A DNA stretch of 64,000 nt from Meandrina meandrites (GCA_963693305.1 OY855912.1:31798277-31862276), one strand, 5' to 3'. Positions 1 through 12,239 are shown, numbered from the stretch's first letter. Numbers and translations are program-made. Notes: generated by a model from the sequence alone, not told the origin.

Positions 1-1031
1 GAATTGACCACATCAGCTGCTGTCATCAGCAGCTTCTTGTCACCTCCTCTTTCTCTGGTAACACTTCTTACATCCATTCTCATATCCAGGGGACCATCTT
101 TGTAAAATGAAAATCCCCTGTCTGGATCATCAAATTGAATACTAGAGGCACCAATGTCAAGAAGCATTCCATCGACAGACTCATTTTTAATTCCTTGGCC
201 TTGAAGAACTTCACAAATATTACTAAATTTTCCCAAAATGGGAAACAACCTTCCTTTAAACTCAGTTCTCTTTGAGAGAATGTTTGCTATTTCCACAGCA
301 CTTGGGTCTCTGTCAATAGCATAGACTTTGCAGTTTGCACTTGAGAGGATTGCTGCAGTATGTCCCCCCGAACCAAATGTTGCATCAATAAAAACCTGCA
401 ATGGTACATAAAACAGTTAAGCCATTTGTAACCTCAGATTGCCCATCACACTGGCCTGGGTTACTTTACCATACATGAAAACACTTTTATTAATAACATC
501 GACTAAATATAACAAAGTTGAGAGAACAGGTGTTGGTTAATGTATGTTGGCTGATTGGAGAAATAGAAATTGGATGTACTTTTTTACTGAGATTGTTCTA
601 CTGTTCTGTGACGTAACAATCATAACCTCCATACGTGTGTAGTTTTAATTTTCGCCAAGATTTATGTTGTCATGCCACGTAACCATACAAGCTCAATTCT
701 TTACAGTGTCTTTAATTCGATATTAAAATTTAATACAGAAGTACCAAAAGGTACCTTGATTTCCCTTTCCTATAAATGCAATTGCGCAATGGAGAAAAGG
801 AGATCAATCGTTTTAAATTTACATGAATACAGGATGAAGCGCGACCCGCAGTGAAAAAATGTCACGACTTACTTGTCCATCACGAGGAGCAAGGAAACTA
901 AGACATTCCTTCAGCATCACAGGAACATGAACGGTGTGTGAATCGCCCTGAGTACAGAAGAATCGCAATTTCTGAGAAGGAACTATAGAGAGACTTCTCG
1001 CGCAAAACAACGACAAAGAACTCGCCGCCAT
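1..1031 (-). CDS. METTL15: METTL15-like 12S rRNA N4-cytidine methyltransferase (5' part)
   Basis: Two exons are visible: 1031-873 (start codon, 53 codons, phase 0, donor GTAAGT) and 395-1, which is open to the window edge, so the 3' end is missing. The N-terminus has the look of a mitochondrial targeting peptide (Arg/Ser-rich, no early acids), followed by HVPVMLKECLSFLAP, the signature start of the RsmH/MraW family. Exon 2 opens with VFIDATFGSGGHTAAILS, the SAM-binding motif I, then DRDP and VDGMLLDIGASSIQFDDPDR, also characteristic. Family knowledge: METTL15 makes N4-methylcytidine in mitochondrial small-subunit rRNA and supports mitoribosome assembly. Its start codon lies 70 bp from that of the divergent E2 gene. 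The intron at 396-872 holds nothing recognisable. Confidence 0.9.
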
Positions 1032-1101
1032 TTTGCTTTTGTCATTTTATTTGAAACGACTGACCAATAACATTGCGGATTCAAGCGCGCCTTCTTTCAA
1101 A
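1032..1101. promoter_or_regulatory. Presumed bidirectional promoter, METTL15-like / UBC9-like
   Basis: Only 70 bp separate the divergent start codons at 1031 (-) and 1102 (+), so both 5' UTRs and the core promoter(s) must overlap or lie in this stretch and the early exons. No TATA box is visible. Both proteins begin in a GC-richer ATGGCGGCG-type context, typical of housekeeping start sites. Inferred from spacing alone. Confidence 0.55.
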
Positions 1102-3344
1102 ATGGCGGCGACCAGAGCTGTTGATCCAGTAGAAAGACTTAAAGAAGAATATAAAGCCTGGCAACACAATCACCCCAAGGTTGGTGAATCATTCCTTTTT
1201 TAACCTTTGTTAAGTGATTATCATTGAGATCTTGAAACTTTATTTCAAGCATTGGTCAACAGACCTCTTGAATCGAGCTAGCGGGTGCTTCACGAGACAT
1301 CCGTGTGAGGCATTGCTATTATTGTTCTTTTCTGATTTTCGATTTAGGATTTCATCGCAAATCCCGTTAAGAAGGATAATGAAGAAACAGACTGGCTAAC
1401 ATGGAATTGTGGTAACCATATAAACATTATCGATTTTGCTTTATCCCGGGCATGCATACCCCATTGTTGAATAATTATCGTGCCCAGACTCTGCTCAGGG
1501 GGATGGTGGTGGGGAGCTGAGAGAAATTGAACAAATTGGTCAACAGACACACGGTCTTGTTATTTCGCTTCCGACACGGTGGCTATTACTCGGTACGTAG
1601 TGTGCCAATGAAATAGAAACTTCACTACAAGTTATGAATGTTTTGTTGCTAACAAAAGTGCTATTTCTTTTCTTTCATCTAGCCATCCCAGGACCCAAGA
1701 AGGTAAATATTATTTAGATCTATCCAAGTCTGTAAATACTGGTATTTTTGTAATTATCAGGGGCGTTGGTAAAACCAGTGACGGTTTAACACTCACAACG
1801 GTCATCACAGACATGCTGTTCTTGAACGTCACTGGCTGGCCCTTCATGGGTACGTCACATGGTCTTCATGTGTCCACCACGGGAAGATACAGCAATTAAT
1901 TGTCAATTACCCATTACTTGTGACATGAGGATAATAATTTGTGATAATTAAGTTACTCTCAAACATGTCCTTTGTTGCTGATGTTATATTTTGTCTCATC
2001 ACATCCTACTCTCAGGATTTTAAGCTCAAGTATTTATCCCATGTCCTGCATACCCTTGTTGACAAGTTGTGCCTTTGTTTATTTATTTTCCTGACATAAC
2101 AATGTATTATTTTTCACTCAGACCTTTTGGGAAGGAGGTTTATACAAGCTTGAGTTGTCATTTCCCCAGGACTATCCATTTTCACCACCTAACTGTAAGT
2201 TCACATTAGCTTAAACTATAATTATTTTGTTAGATCTGTGCACAACTGCCTGGCATGGTTAGTATGCTGAAGTACATGTTACCAGCCAACTTGCCAGTTG
2301 CCTGCTATGTTTTATGCTATAAACAAGTCATGTAATTTTAATAACATCTTTTTATTTTTTTCTCATGATATCCCAATTTTATTATGAGGAGCTAAAAAAG
2401 TGGTTGTCTTTACTGTCTTCCTCTCAGGTGTATTCAATCCTGTGATCTTGCACCCAAATGTGTTTCCTTCTGGCAAAGTGTCTTTATCACTGATTGACAA
2501 GAATAAAGGCTGGAAGCCACAAGTCACCACCAAAGAGGTAATAATGCAATTTTTAATGTTTTCTTGGTAACATATAGTATACTAAGTCTTTGAACTTTTG
2601 TCAAATAATCTTTTTCAGGTGCTCCTTGGCATTCAGTTGTTGCTCAGTGAACCTAATTTCCAGGACCCAGCTCAGGCAGAAGCCTATGTAGTTTATAGGT
2701 AAGTTACAAACACTGCTCATCACAGACAGATTACTGGACACAGCTGACCTGCCCTGCAGGGGGAGGGGAGAGAGACAGCAGAGATTTTTTAGAGCCATAT
2801 AATGCTGATAAAAACGTGTTTTTAATGTTTTAAAAGGTATTTTGAGGCATTTGTGGGACTTTGAAATTGAAGACTAGTATTTATCACATGCCCATTTCAT
2901 TTCGGATGCTATGTTAAAAATACTGCTTCACTTCAACCCAGCTCCCATTTTTGTTAACTACTGTCCGGTAAACTCAGAATATTGTGAACTCCTGAAATAT
3001 TTCAGGAATGTTGATTGTGTAGTGACCAATCACAGTGAAGCTCAGGACATGCCAGTAAACCTCAAAATCACAAACTAATTACAGTTGCTGTTTGGTTTTC
3101 TCACGCCTGATTGGCTTTTTCCTTGCAACACAAAAACATTACATATTAAATAGTTCTGGTGTTCACGGTTTTCAGAGTTTCAGAGTAAAAAGTACTCTAT
3201 AAAAGGAAAAACTATTTTGAGATTGTTTTCTTTTCTGATTGCTATTTATATGTTCTGTCTATCTATTGTAGTCAAAGTCGGATGGAATATGAAGAAAGAG
3301 TGAAAAAGCAAGCAAAAGAAATGGCTCCAAATGGCCTTGGATAG
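1102..3344 (+). CDS. UBC9-like SUMO E2 with Ser at the catalytic Cys position
   Basis: Seven exons: 1102-1179, 1348-1411, 1683-1702, 2122-2194, 2428-2537, 2619-2698, 3272-3344; 498 nt in frame, 165 aa. The fold matches UBC9 (human 158 aa) along its length: [36 protein letters not shown] and a C-terminal half with [20 protein letters not shown]. The HPN asparagine (res. 87-89) and the EPNxQDPAQ aspartate are kept. At residue 97, exactly ten after the HPN histidine where UBC9 has its thioester cysteine (human Cys93), the codon is TCT, Ser. Family knowledge: Cys93 accepts SUMO from the E1. As read, this protein could form at best an oxyester and may be a pseudo-E2 or SUMO-binding scaffold. Alternatives: a sequencing error (one base, TCT for TGT) or a diverged paralogue beside a normal UBC9 elsewhere. 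Confidence 0.88.
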
Positions 3345-4802
3345 AATTGTGAACACAATATTAGAAATATATAATTATTTAAAATCTATTGTATGCTTTA
3401 ATGTAAGTTCTGAGAATGTGATGTTACATAAGATAGAGACCTCGTACAATTATTAACTAGCAGCTCAGTAGTCTAGTCATGCCTTCTGTATCGCGCAACA
3501 CTTCAGTTCACTCAACTTGTACATGTAGGAACAAGATTTTGTGATATAGAGATCGTGGAAGGATTCAGTAACCCCAAGGCTTTTTTAATGCTGCTGCAAA
3601 ACTCTTAAATTACAGATTCTACAATACCAACATTTAAATGTTTAAAAAAAATTACCCCCAGGCCGCGTTTCTTCTTATAACCAGGCAGAAACCAAACACA
3701 AGTAAATAAGGCTTCTTTGGACACATTTATTAGCCATTAGTTTTAAAATGAGCTAATGGTACAATCTAACTCCTGAACTTTACTCTGAAACCGTGTAATA
3801 TATAATATTTTCTACCATATTGAGGTTTACTTTGTCATTCTTTAGTAGAAATTTAGATTGTAAAGGTGGCTATTTTTACGACTCATTTTTTAAGTCACTG
3901 GGTAAGAAAAATTAAACACAATGTGTTAAAACTCTGTGCTGAACAATTACTTATTAGAACTAAAGAATCAAGAAAAGGTCCTATAGCACTGATATTAAGT
4001 GAATTGGTGAACATGGGAAAACTGACGCCACTCTTTTGTGTTGAAATAAGAGGCAGTGACGAGTCTACAGTATTAAGTACCATTTTAATAAAAATAGTTA
4101 TTAAAATGCACATTTTTGTATTCTAATTTCAATCAAGTTAAAATGCATTTTCACATACAGTACTAACAGTGCTACACACCAGGGGAACACTTAGATTCAC
4201 AAATTTCCGTAATCTTTCCCTGCACATTCCCACTGGTGCAAGAATAAAGATGGTGATGGTTGGTGGTGTATTTACAACAGAATGAATGGATACATCAGAC
4301 AATTTCTACCATACAATTCTTGCTTGTTGACATGACATTATTTCCTTTTTGGAAGTAGAAATTAAGCCAAAAAACATACAGTAAACCATTACCTAGTAAT
4401 AAATGTAGCACATGAAACTTACCGGTACATATGCCAATACGTTTGAAAGGAAAAGGAGAGAAACACACTCTAAAAAAATTGGAAAATAGCCTGTAAGGGA
4501 GTGCATGCTACATCCATACTTCTATAACTCGATAGAAACACAGAACGAGTACGAGCTGTTGGGCAGGTGTAAATTAATGATAGTGTGAGCAAAGAGAAAT
4601 TACATTTGGATTGATCAAAATAAACAAGAGATTTATCTTTTCTTCATAGTGTTTTCTAAAAGTACTAGAAACATGTTTTCAGTGTTTTTACCAAGATGTA
4701 GAAACAGGAGTGGAAGTTTGGGGGGGAACTTGAAAAAGCTGCTTGTTTATTGGCTCCTGTTCCCACAGCATTTCTTGTTCTCCCAAACTTCCACTCATTT
4801 TT
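3345..4802. other. Intergenic, 3' ends of UBC9-like and ERGIC2 converge
   Basis: AT-rich sequence holding the 3' UTRs of two convergent genes. A few short open frames (for instance 3866-4126) have no family features and AT-driven composition, so I do not call them genes. From about 4650 the sequence is partly inverted-repeat: a GTGGAAGTTTGGG stretch near 4710 recurs inverted near 4780, probably the outer arms of the small element at 4803-4896. Confidence 0.5.
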
Positions 4803-4896
4803 TAGCCTGCGAACGTAGACGTATTTCCGGCTGTTGCTTGTCTCCCCCGAAAAATAATTAATAATCAGCCGGAAATATGTCTGCATTCGCAGGCTA
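4803..4896. mobile_element. Small foldback/MITE-like element
   Basis: A 94 bp near-palindrome. The left arm (4803-4833) begins TAGCCTGCGAACGTAGAC and continues to a CCGGCTG; the right arm (4866-4896) is its reverse complement with about four mismatches. The central loop is about 30 bp. No coding capacity. It lies downstream of the ERGIC2 stop codon and may be transcribed in its 3' UTR. Confidence 0.65.
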
Positions 4897-4940
4897 CTCA
4901 TTTTTCTATAACTTGATAGAAACATGGAACATGTTTTCTA

Positions 4941-4946
4941 TTTATT
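4941..4946 (-). promoter_or_regulatory. Candidate polyadenylation signal for ERGIC2
   Basis: AATAAA on the minus strand, about 220 bp past the ERGIC2 stop codon. Plausible by position; several other AT-rich hexamers occur nearby. Confidence 0.35.
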
Positions 4947-5164
4947 TTAACAGTGAAGCTTTCTTTGATTGGGCATGCAAGCCATGAAGGTCTACAAAAT
5001 TTGTTGTAGTTTAATCTTGTTCAGAGAGCCCACCTTTTCTTGGGTCAGCACCATGAACAAGGACTCTCGCCAAGTCTAATAAGAAAGTCCACAATTCATG
5101 GACTTCTGGCTGACATTTGAAAATGAGCACTCTGTGCGTGCTAAAAAAATTGCAGTTAATAAAT

Positions 5165-8100
5165 TCATGTTATTACTGCTGATTGATCTTCAAGGACAAC
5201 ACTGCCAGGTGGGACAATGTTGACCCCTGGATTGACTCCCTTGGGAGAGAAACTGACAACAGGATCTGGACTTGGTTGGGTTTGCTGAGAAGGTAAGCCA
5301 TTTGGTTGGACAACAGTTGTTCCTGGAGTGATGTCTGACATTGTAACGGGCTGAAAGATGATAAGAACAACAACAGGCGATGTTTAAACAACTTTACATG
5401 ATATCTGTATCTATATCTGTAAGGGTTTTCAAGTAATCTGGGGTACATGTACACAAAGACAATAGGCTCAAGCTATTGACAGCTATCACCTAAGTACAGA
5501 GACAGTAGCAACCAAACTACCGTTTGGTCATAATTAGCCAATCAACAACAAGCGGTTGAGTGATTTTAGTTCACTTTCTTACAAGAGAGCTGTCACGATT
5601 GCAATCAACATAATTTAATTGATGTTTTTATTTGATTTGTTTAGCTTTTTACCAAAATCGTTGTAAAACTTGTTTTTAGTAAGGTCAATGGGGTATGGAA
5701 TTGATCAGATGGACATGATGGAAGTCCACTCCAGCATGTGCCAGGCTGCTGTTACCTGTAACACAATTTGACTTGATCTCAAGTCACAACATCCTGAAAC
5801 TCACCTTTTCATCTTTTTTGTACCACTGGAACTGACAAGTTAATACATCAAACAAGAAACCAATGAATGAATGCAGCATGCCTGGAACAGAAGGTAAAAG
5901 GATAAATTGGCACTAATTTTCAATCACCAAGATTGAATGCACTGAATTTTCCAAACAATCTAAATGCTGCAATGATAAGAGGCCATTGCTCAACAAAAGC
6001 AAGGTGATAGATAGGTCCATGAAGCCCGTATTATGTATGTTGTGGTTTAAATTTATCTTTAATTTTTCAAACCAGTTTTATTTTTATCTCCCTTTGTTTC
6101 AGATTATGAAAATGAACATGAGACAATGAGTTATGGAAATCAAACTGGTTTGAAAAAAATTTAAACCAAAGATACATTTAAACCACACCATATAGTTAGG
6201 TGATAGGCTGCAATAAGTAAATAAGTGATAATGGGTTTTTACCTGAAGTAGCAAAAATTCCTCCTACAATACCACACAGGCGTACCAAGAAACCCCAGAA
6301 TGACCTGTGGCGGCTTTCAACTCGCACCATTATTGATGACATGTCATACTTAAAGAAAATTCCTAACAAACATGAAACAAAAAGTAAAAATACTTTTTAA
6401 TCAATGTTTTAATCTAGCCACAAATTATTTACTAAAATAAGGGTAACTTAGATGCAATAATTCATCTTTCAAGCTATCCTTCAGGTAATAGGGAGGGGGT
6501 TAGTATTGTGGTTGGGTAGGGGGTTTCAAGTTGCATGGTATGTAGATGCATTTCTTACCTGAAATGCCGTGGCTTCCAGCATCATGGTTAATTTCTCGGA
6601 TCTGACAGAAAATGAATCTCTTTAATGTGGGTGTTGTAGGGGAACATTTCAATAAAAATAAATTAATTCACTGTTAAATGAGAATTTAATTAGAAATTAA
6701 TAGCTTCTAATAATGCACTTTTAGTTAATAAATATTGTTACTGAAAATCATTGATTGGTTTCATTCTTACCAGTTGTGAGGAATAGTCAGTAAACTTACC
6801 ATGATACTGATTATTATGTTTACAATTTGTACAGACTTCCACTTACCCTCTGTGTGACTGAGTATTGGTTTGTTTTTGTTATGCGACCATTAAGTGATTT
6901 AATTGTTGTTGGTACTATCTGTGGAATCATTTTAGAAAAGAAATAAAATAATTAAATAAAGACACTTCTTCACGTTTCATTGATCATTCAAAAACTACAT
7001 ACACTCATAGCTCTAGCCTTCAGTTAGAAAGTAAGTTTGCAATTTTCAAACAAGAAACAAACCTGAATGTAATATTGGTACATCTGTAAGTCTGAAGGTA
7101 GAGAAAAACAAGATTTGTTTATTAAACAAAACAATGACAGTTGAAGAGTGTGTTGACTGATTATTTACATATTGTCAGTAGCATTACTTGCACATAAACA
7201 ACCCAGCAAAGTACTTATTTTTATCAGCCTATAAAAATAAATACCAAGCATGTAAAATGCAACTAACGCTCAGTGCATTTTGGTGTTACCAGATTCCCTT
7301 GGAAGCCTTATTTGAACACAGACATTAAGGAACCTGAATTTATTTTTAAAGCTACACATAATAAATATTTATAAACCACCCTAAGAACTATGGACAACAA
7401 CTGAGCAGGAAAGGATCAACATCCAGATAAGAAGGCGAAAGTGGGGTTGGATTGGGCACACCCTCAGGAAACCCAACTGCAATGTCACCAAGCAGGCACT
7501 GAGATGGAACCCACAGGGGAAGAGGAGCAGAGGCCGTCCCAGAAACAGCTGGAGGAGGACGGTAGACAACGAGGCGAAAAATGCTGGCTACACCTGGTGG
7601 CAGTTGGAAAGGTCAGCACAGAGCAGATTACGGTGGAGAGCAATTGTTTCCGAGGACCTATGCTCCACCAGGAGCGAAAGGGTATAAGTCAAGTAAGTCA
7701 ATAAGTTGCTACTGCCGGGCGCTCAAGTAAACCACACTGTACATTAAGTTTTGTAACTTTTGATTTTCTGTCCCAACCTTTATTTACTTCGTACTTACTT
7801 TTGTCTGTGGTAACAATGTCTCCATCAAGAGGATTAACATAGCCAGGCACCCAGTGACCAAACGACAACACATCAATCCTGTGAGAATAGTTAAATGCTG
7901 TGGATAGAAATCAGATGACACTGCATGTGTGAGAGAGTAACAAATTTCATTCATCGGGATTAGTTTTACTTAGTTTTTTTGCATTTTTTAATATCTTATA
8001 ATCATATAATTGTATTAGTTTTTATTTAGATTTTTGCAGTTGGTGTGATATCTCACAATGTGACCAACGATGTAGAAGGAATAAACAAACAAACAAAGAA

Positions 8101-11100
8101 CGTTTTCATGTACAAGTACGTTATTATTGTCTTTAACTTAGAGTTAAAATTGTTAATTAACAATGTTAAACAACAGCAGAACTGCTCAATAATTTCTTAC
8201 AATCAGAGGGCACCATAGCACTTAAATGGGCATGTCCTCTGGGATGATAAATAGACCTGAAGGCAAAAGAAAAAATGTTAGAAGAAAGAAGAGATTACAT
8301 AAAATATAAACTGAGAATACTGAACTGTGGGCAAATGCATTTTTACCTTATTCTCTGAACATTTGGTGAAGTCTTGGCATCAATTTGGTTATTTTATGAA
8401 AAGCATTTACTGTTACTCCAAAAGGAACACAAGCTGTTATTACTTACTTGCCAGCAGTGATGTGGAAATTGCCAGCCACTTTGTTGACCTCAAAGGAGCC
8501 ATGAACCTGACAAGCATCATAGGGCTTCTCTTGTTTTCCTTCATCCTCTCTGCAGGGAACCAATGAGTTAAAAAAAAACACACCCATACCCAATCATTAT
8601 GAATATCAATTCACACCTTGCAATTTGGGAGTCACATCTTGTATACACCTTAGTTTGTATAGAGTGATCATCTGGGTGAGAGTAGTTCTGAGTAGAACTG
8701 TTGTTGGTGACTGAGGTTTCGACAACCTGTGCGGAAGTCATCTTCAGAGTCAAGTGAAAAATTGGCAGTTGATGAAGTTCATCGACTTATGACTTCCGTA
8801 CAGGTTGTCGAAACGTCAATCACCAACAACAGTTCTCCTCAGAACTACTCTCACCCGGACGATCACACTATACGAACTACTGATACTCCTGGGTTCAAAC
8901 CATTTACTATGTATACACCATATTACAAAATGGCAGAAAACACATTATTCGTTTGCACATACATAAAATATGTTACCGGTAATTGGCCCTGGTTGCCTCA
9001 TTTTAAGCCAAAGATCCTTTTGAATTCTGCAGATGCAAGTGCAGCAATGAGGGCCAATTAACATAAAGACCAAAGAATAAAACAATGTATTTTCCGTCAT
9101 TTTGAAACAACTAAAAAAGGTGTATTGGTTTAGAAACCTTCGTTTGTACCGAAACCATAAAAGTCAAAAATTACACCCCTTACTGCATCTTGTCCAAAGG
9201 ATGACTTATTATTAAAAAGTAAAATTGATATCACATTTTAACGCTGTTAGATGGCTTAGGCACTGTTTACACAAACAAACTTACATCACTGCTTTCAATG
9301 TAGTTACACCTTTCATTGCACAGTGCTGATCAAAACCAATATTGAAACCATATTGTTTTGAAAACTCTGTCAAAAGTGGAGCATTTTCAAAATGATTTTG
9401 TTTCACTGGTCATGTAAACAGTGAAACGACATTGATTTGAAAACAGTTACATAATTTGGTACAAAATTGGCTGGCTTATGAAGAGTAAACATGCTGAACA
9501 TATTACACAGAGTGCAGTGCTTTTTATACAGTCACATTCAAACCACTTGGAAATAGATAGGCTATGTGCAAACACTTCAAACAGAATCATTTTTGATGTC
9601 ATTAAACCATGTCGGTTGGAAAACGCATTTGTGTAAACAATGTCTTAGAGTTGTTTACTGACCTTTTAGGCATGTAGGTGGGTAAATCACCTTGAAACTG
9701 TTCAAGAATCTTCAGTGCCCTGTATCCCTCCATAAAAGCATGCATTTTTCTGAACATGCTAAAAGATATTTATCAAAAAATGCATATTAGATATATTAAC
9801 ATCCAAATTAGGAAACTGTATCCCTATCAATTGAAAGTGCCTTTTTTCAAATTGTGAATGTGCAAATTAAGTATTTAAATTATGTTTAACTTACTGGTTA
9901 TATAAATTACATACAAAATTCCAACGTAACTAACATTGGTTGTATGATGTACTTACTTCAACCATGAGCTTTGTTCATCAGTTAGTTCAAAGTAACTCTG
10001 GCAAATAAAATAAAATCATTGAATTAATCACCCAGTTACAGCAGCTATTTCTCAACACACATTTTGCTTTTATTATTTTTGTTAAACAATTAACTCACTG
10101 GTTCTAATTTCAGATTGTCTCCTAATTCCAATGTGGTGCCAGATAAATCTAGGACATCTGCTCCTATATCTGAAAATATTTAAAGAGCCTAATATTTAAT
10201 TTTTATTATTTAAATGGTACAGCTGTAGTTACAATTACAAAATAGACTTAAAATTAAATTAAAATTCACTTTGTTCAATGAATGATAGAAGTTTCAATAA
10301 GTATGAACTACAAAAAAAATATTGAAATCTAAGTAATCTTGTCATAATATAACAAAAAATGATGCATTTAACAGTCACTCACTTTCGCATTTCATTGCTA
10401 CTGTAAGGTCAACATTGATTTGAAGTTTACTGTCAATAGATAAAATATATTAAAATGTGTTAATTCATGCACACATTCAACCATATACATGCCTTTATTA
10501 GCAGCACAGTAAAAAATGTAAAGTGTAAAGTACATTTATATGGTTACTGCATAAATTAATTATTTACAATGTACTTTATTTATGCCATGAGCATTTTAAG
10601 TGCATACAGGACATGCAACACACTTTGGGTGCGTTGTCCTCTGCATTCCTGCTAACTTCCAGTTCTCTCGCAATTATTTTTGTGCATTCAGTGAAATGAC
10701 AAAGTAGAGAGGTTGTTAATGGCATAAGTTCTTAAAAAAAATAATTTACAGCTGTAAAATTATAAGAAAAGCTCAGCCAAAATAATAAGAGGCATAAAAA
10801 TTATGAATAGCCGCATGTAAACTACAACTTTCTGGCTAACTTACTTAAGACAAAATAAATTAAAATTTCACTTTTTTCAAGATTAAATTTATTAAATGAT
10901 GGTCATAAGGGATGAAAGTGAGATTGTACAATGTAGTTTCAATTCTCCATATTGGTATAACTATTGGTTGTGTGAATTTATCATTTTCTTAATTCTCACC
11001 ATCTCTTTGCTTGATAATGCACAGAGACTATAAGGAGATATTATATTTTGATCAGCCATGTTACATACCTATCTGCATCAGTGTCTACTTCATAATCATA

Positions 11101-11996
11101 TTTGGTTTCCACTGCTCTGTAGTACCAGAACTCAGACACCACAAGAATTCCAATAAATATAAAAATAAGAATGGACACTGTAAAAAAGCAACAAAATGAG
11201 AAAATTATTTAGCTGCTTCCAAATTTAGAGGATCCCCTAGATACTTGTTACATGGAGTGTACCTGAGTCTATTTATTTTCTCTTGAAAGGTGATTTAAAC
11301 ATTTATTTATTTGTGATCAATGATTTGGATGTTCCTGATTTTTGCACAAAATATGTAAAAGAATTTTAGTTATTTTTCCTGATACGTGAAAAGGCCCAAT
11401 TTTTTTTATGTGCTTGAATTTTGGAACCGTCTAACAACAAGGGAAAGAGAAAACGAAATGATGACCTTGTCTTTGGCACACTGATAGTGAAATTGACTGC
11501 AGAGGAAACTTTCATCAGTACATGCATAGCATGCCCTTTAGGCAGTAGATTGATTTTGTTTTGTTAGCTGCTACTGTAGCAGTGTGCATAACAACTTTAA
11601 CTGAGGAGCCAAGCTAAGGATCCATTATTTAAATTATGGAGAAGGTAAAGAGAGGGCGCAAGAAGTGTGATGTTTAATGTTAAAGCTTATTAAGCTTTAA
11701 TGTATCAAGGCATAACAAGAAGCTAATAATAATAATAATACTTAAGCTGATATCTTTAGCTTTTAGATAGATGTATTTAGATTCTTCTTTACAATATATA
11801 TCAACTAATATTACTTCAACTAACAAGTAATATCAGATGATACTAATGAGAAGCAAGATTACCGAAGTATTTACTCACCAGAACCACCGCTGGCGGAAGT
11901 TTGTTGATAATTTTCTGGGACTTTTGGGAAAGCGTCAAGTTCCTTCAAAACTTTGAGCGTTTGTTTTCGATTTCTTATAGCGCCAACTCGACGCAT
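5165..11996 (-). CDS. ERGIC2: ERGIC2 (Erv41-type ER-Golgi cargo receptor)
   Basis: Fifteen exons on the minus strand: 11996-11879, 11177-11069, 10429-10383, 10169-10099, 9997-9957, 9758-9663, 8549-8448, 8256-8201, 7897-7799, 7091-7063, 6918-6847, 6601-6559, 6362-6243, 5881-5805, 5350-5165. The sum is 1266 nt, 421 aa (human 377). The start may be off by one base. Landmarks in order: KELDAFPKVPENY with a conserved SASGG; a first membrane segment around res. 40-55; LQINVDLTVAMKC; HPRGHAHLSAMVP; YSHRIDVLSFGHWVPGYVNP; INHDAGSHGISGIFFKYD; a second membrane segment (FWGFLVRLCGIVGGIF) and GMLHSFIGF. Family knowledge: ERGIC2 pairs with ERGIC3 to cycle cargo between ER, ERGIC and cis-Golgi. The cytosolic tail after the last membrane segment is longer and Pro/Gln/Val-rich compared with human. 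Introns carry several mobile fragments listed separately. Confidence 0.93.
6036..6192. mobile_element. MITE-like inverted repeat in an ERGIC2 intron
   Basis: About 157 bp whose ends are imperfect inverted repeats. The left end reads TATGTTGTGGTTTAAATTTA and the right end, read in reverse, TATGGTGTGGTTTAAATGTA; both arms run inward to a CAAACCAGTTT motif. No open frame. Sits between ERGIC2 exons 13 and 14. Confidence 0.6.
7365..7710 (+). mobile_element. 5'-truncated non-LTR retrotransposon 3' end
   Basis: In the plus frame starting near 7388 the sequence encodes the C-terminus of a LINE reverse-transcriptase polyprotein: EQERINIQIRRRKWGWIGH, then LRKPNCNVTKQALRWNPQGK, RGRPRNSWRRT and WRAIVSEDLCSTRSERV before a stop at about 7685. 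It ends in a short AAGTAAGTCAATAAG tail. The arrangement of basic residues, WIGH and RGRPRNSW is typical of the tail region of RTE/CR1-like elements. Only the last 100 or so codons remain, so it is a dead-on-arrival copy. It lies antisense within ERGIC2 intron 9, whose rest (7710-7798) is unremarkable. Confidence 0.8.
8661..8871. repeat. Large inverted repeat (two opposed copies of a dispersed repeat)
   Basis: Arms 8661-8740 and 8790-8871 are reverse complements at roughly 85-90% identity around a 50 bp loop. In the right arm the coding-like reading contains TSVQVVETSITNNSS and NYSHPDDHT, followed by TDTPGFKPFT; the left arm encodes TSAQVVETSVTNNSS on the other strand. Because the same peptide appears twice in opposite orientation, this looks like two head-to-head copies of a repeat-derived peptide rather than one gene. 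A related terminal motif, CTCCTGGGTTCAA, recurs at about 29014. It lies in ERGIC2 intron 6. Confidence 0.6.
9260..9644. mobile_element. Non-autonomous DNA transposon, CACTGTTTACAC ends
   Basis: A 385 bp stretch bounded by imperfect terminal inverted repeats: left GCACTGTTTACACAAA, right (read inverted) GACATTGTTTACACAAA. A TTAG flanks each end (9256-9259 and 9645-9648), possibly a short target duplication. No transposase is visible. It lies in ERGIC2 intron 6, next to exon 6 (9663-9758). Confidence 0.6.
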
Positions 11997-12239
11997 TTTG
12001 CAGTTAATAGCTTGATTTATAAAATTATATTAATTTTCACTGCGATTAGGTTCGCCGTGTTGCTATAAAACTCAAGATTTGGAGAGCCAATAACCATTCA
12101 AAATAACAATATTTTCCTGCAATCACAAGACGCCATGTTGAAAATCCACGTGTGACCATGCGCAGTAAGAGAAGTTCCATGATGCAAAGCAGGCATTATT
12201 TTTGTAAAGTCAGTATCCCTGTCCTGGACTGGCATATAA
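11997..12239. other. ERGIC2 upstream region
   Basis: The 5' UTR and probable promoter of ERGIC2 (minus strand). No TATA box or other clear motif. It ends at the TAA flanking the foldback element. Confidence 0.4.

Noticed and set aside
3866..4126. 86-codon open frame downstream of the E2
   Set aside because: Open on both strands by AT composition; lies in probable 3' UTR.
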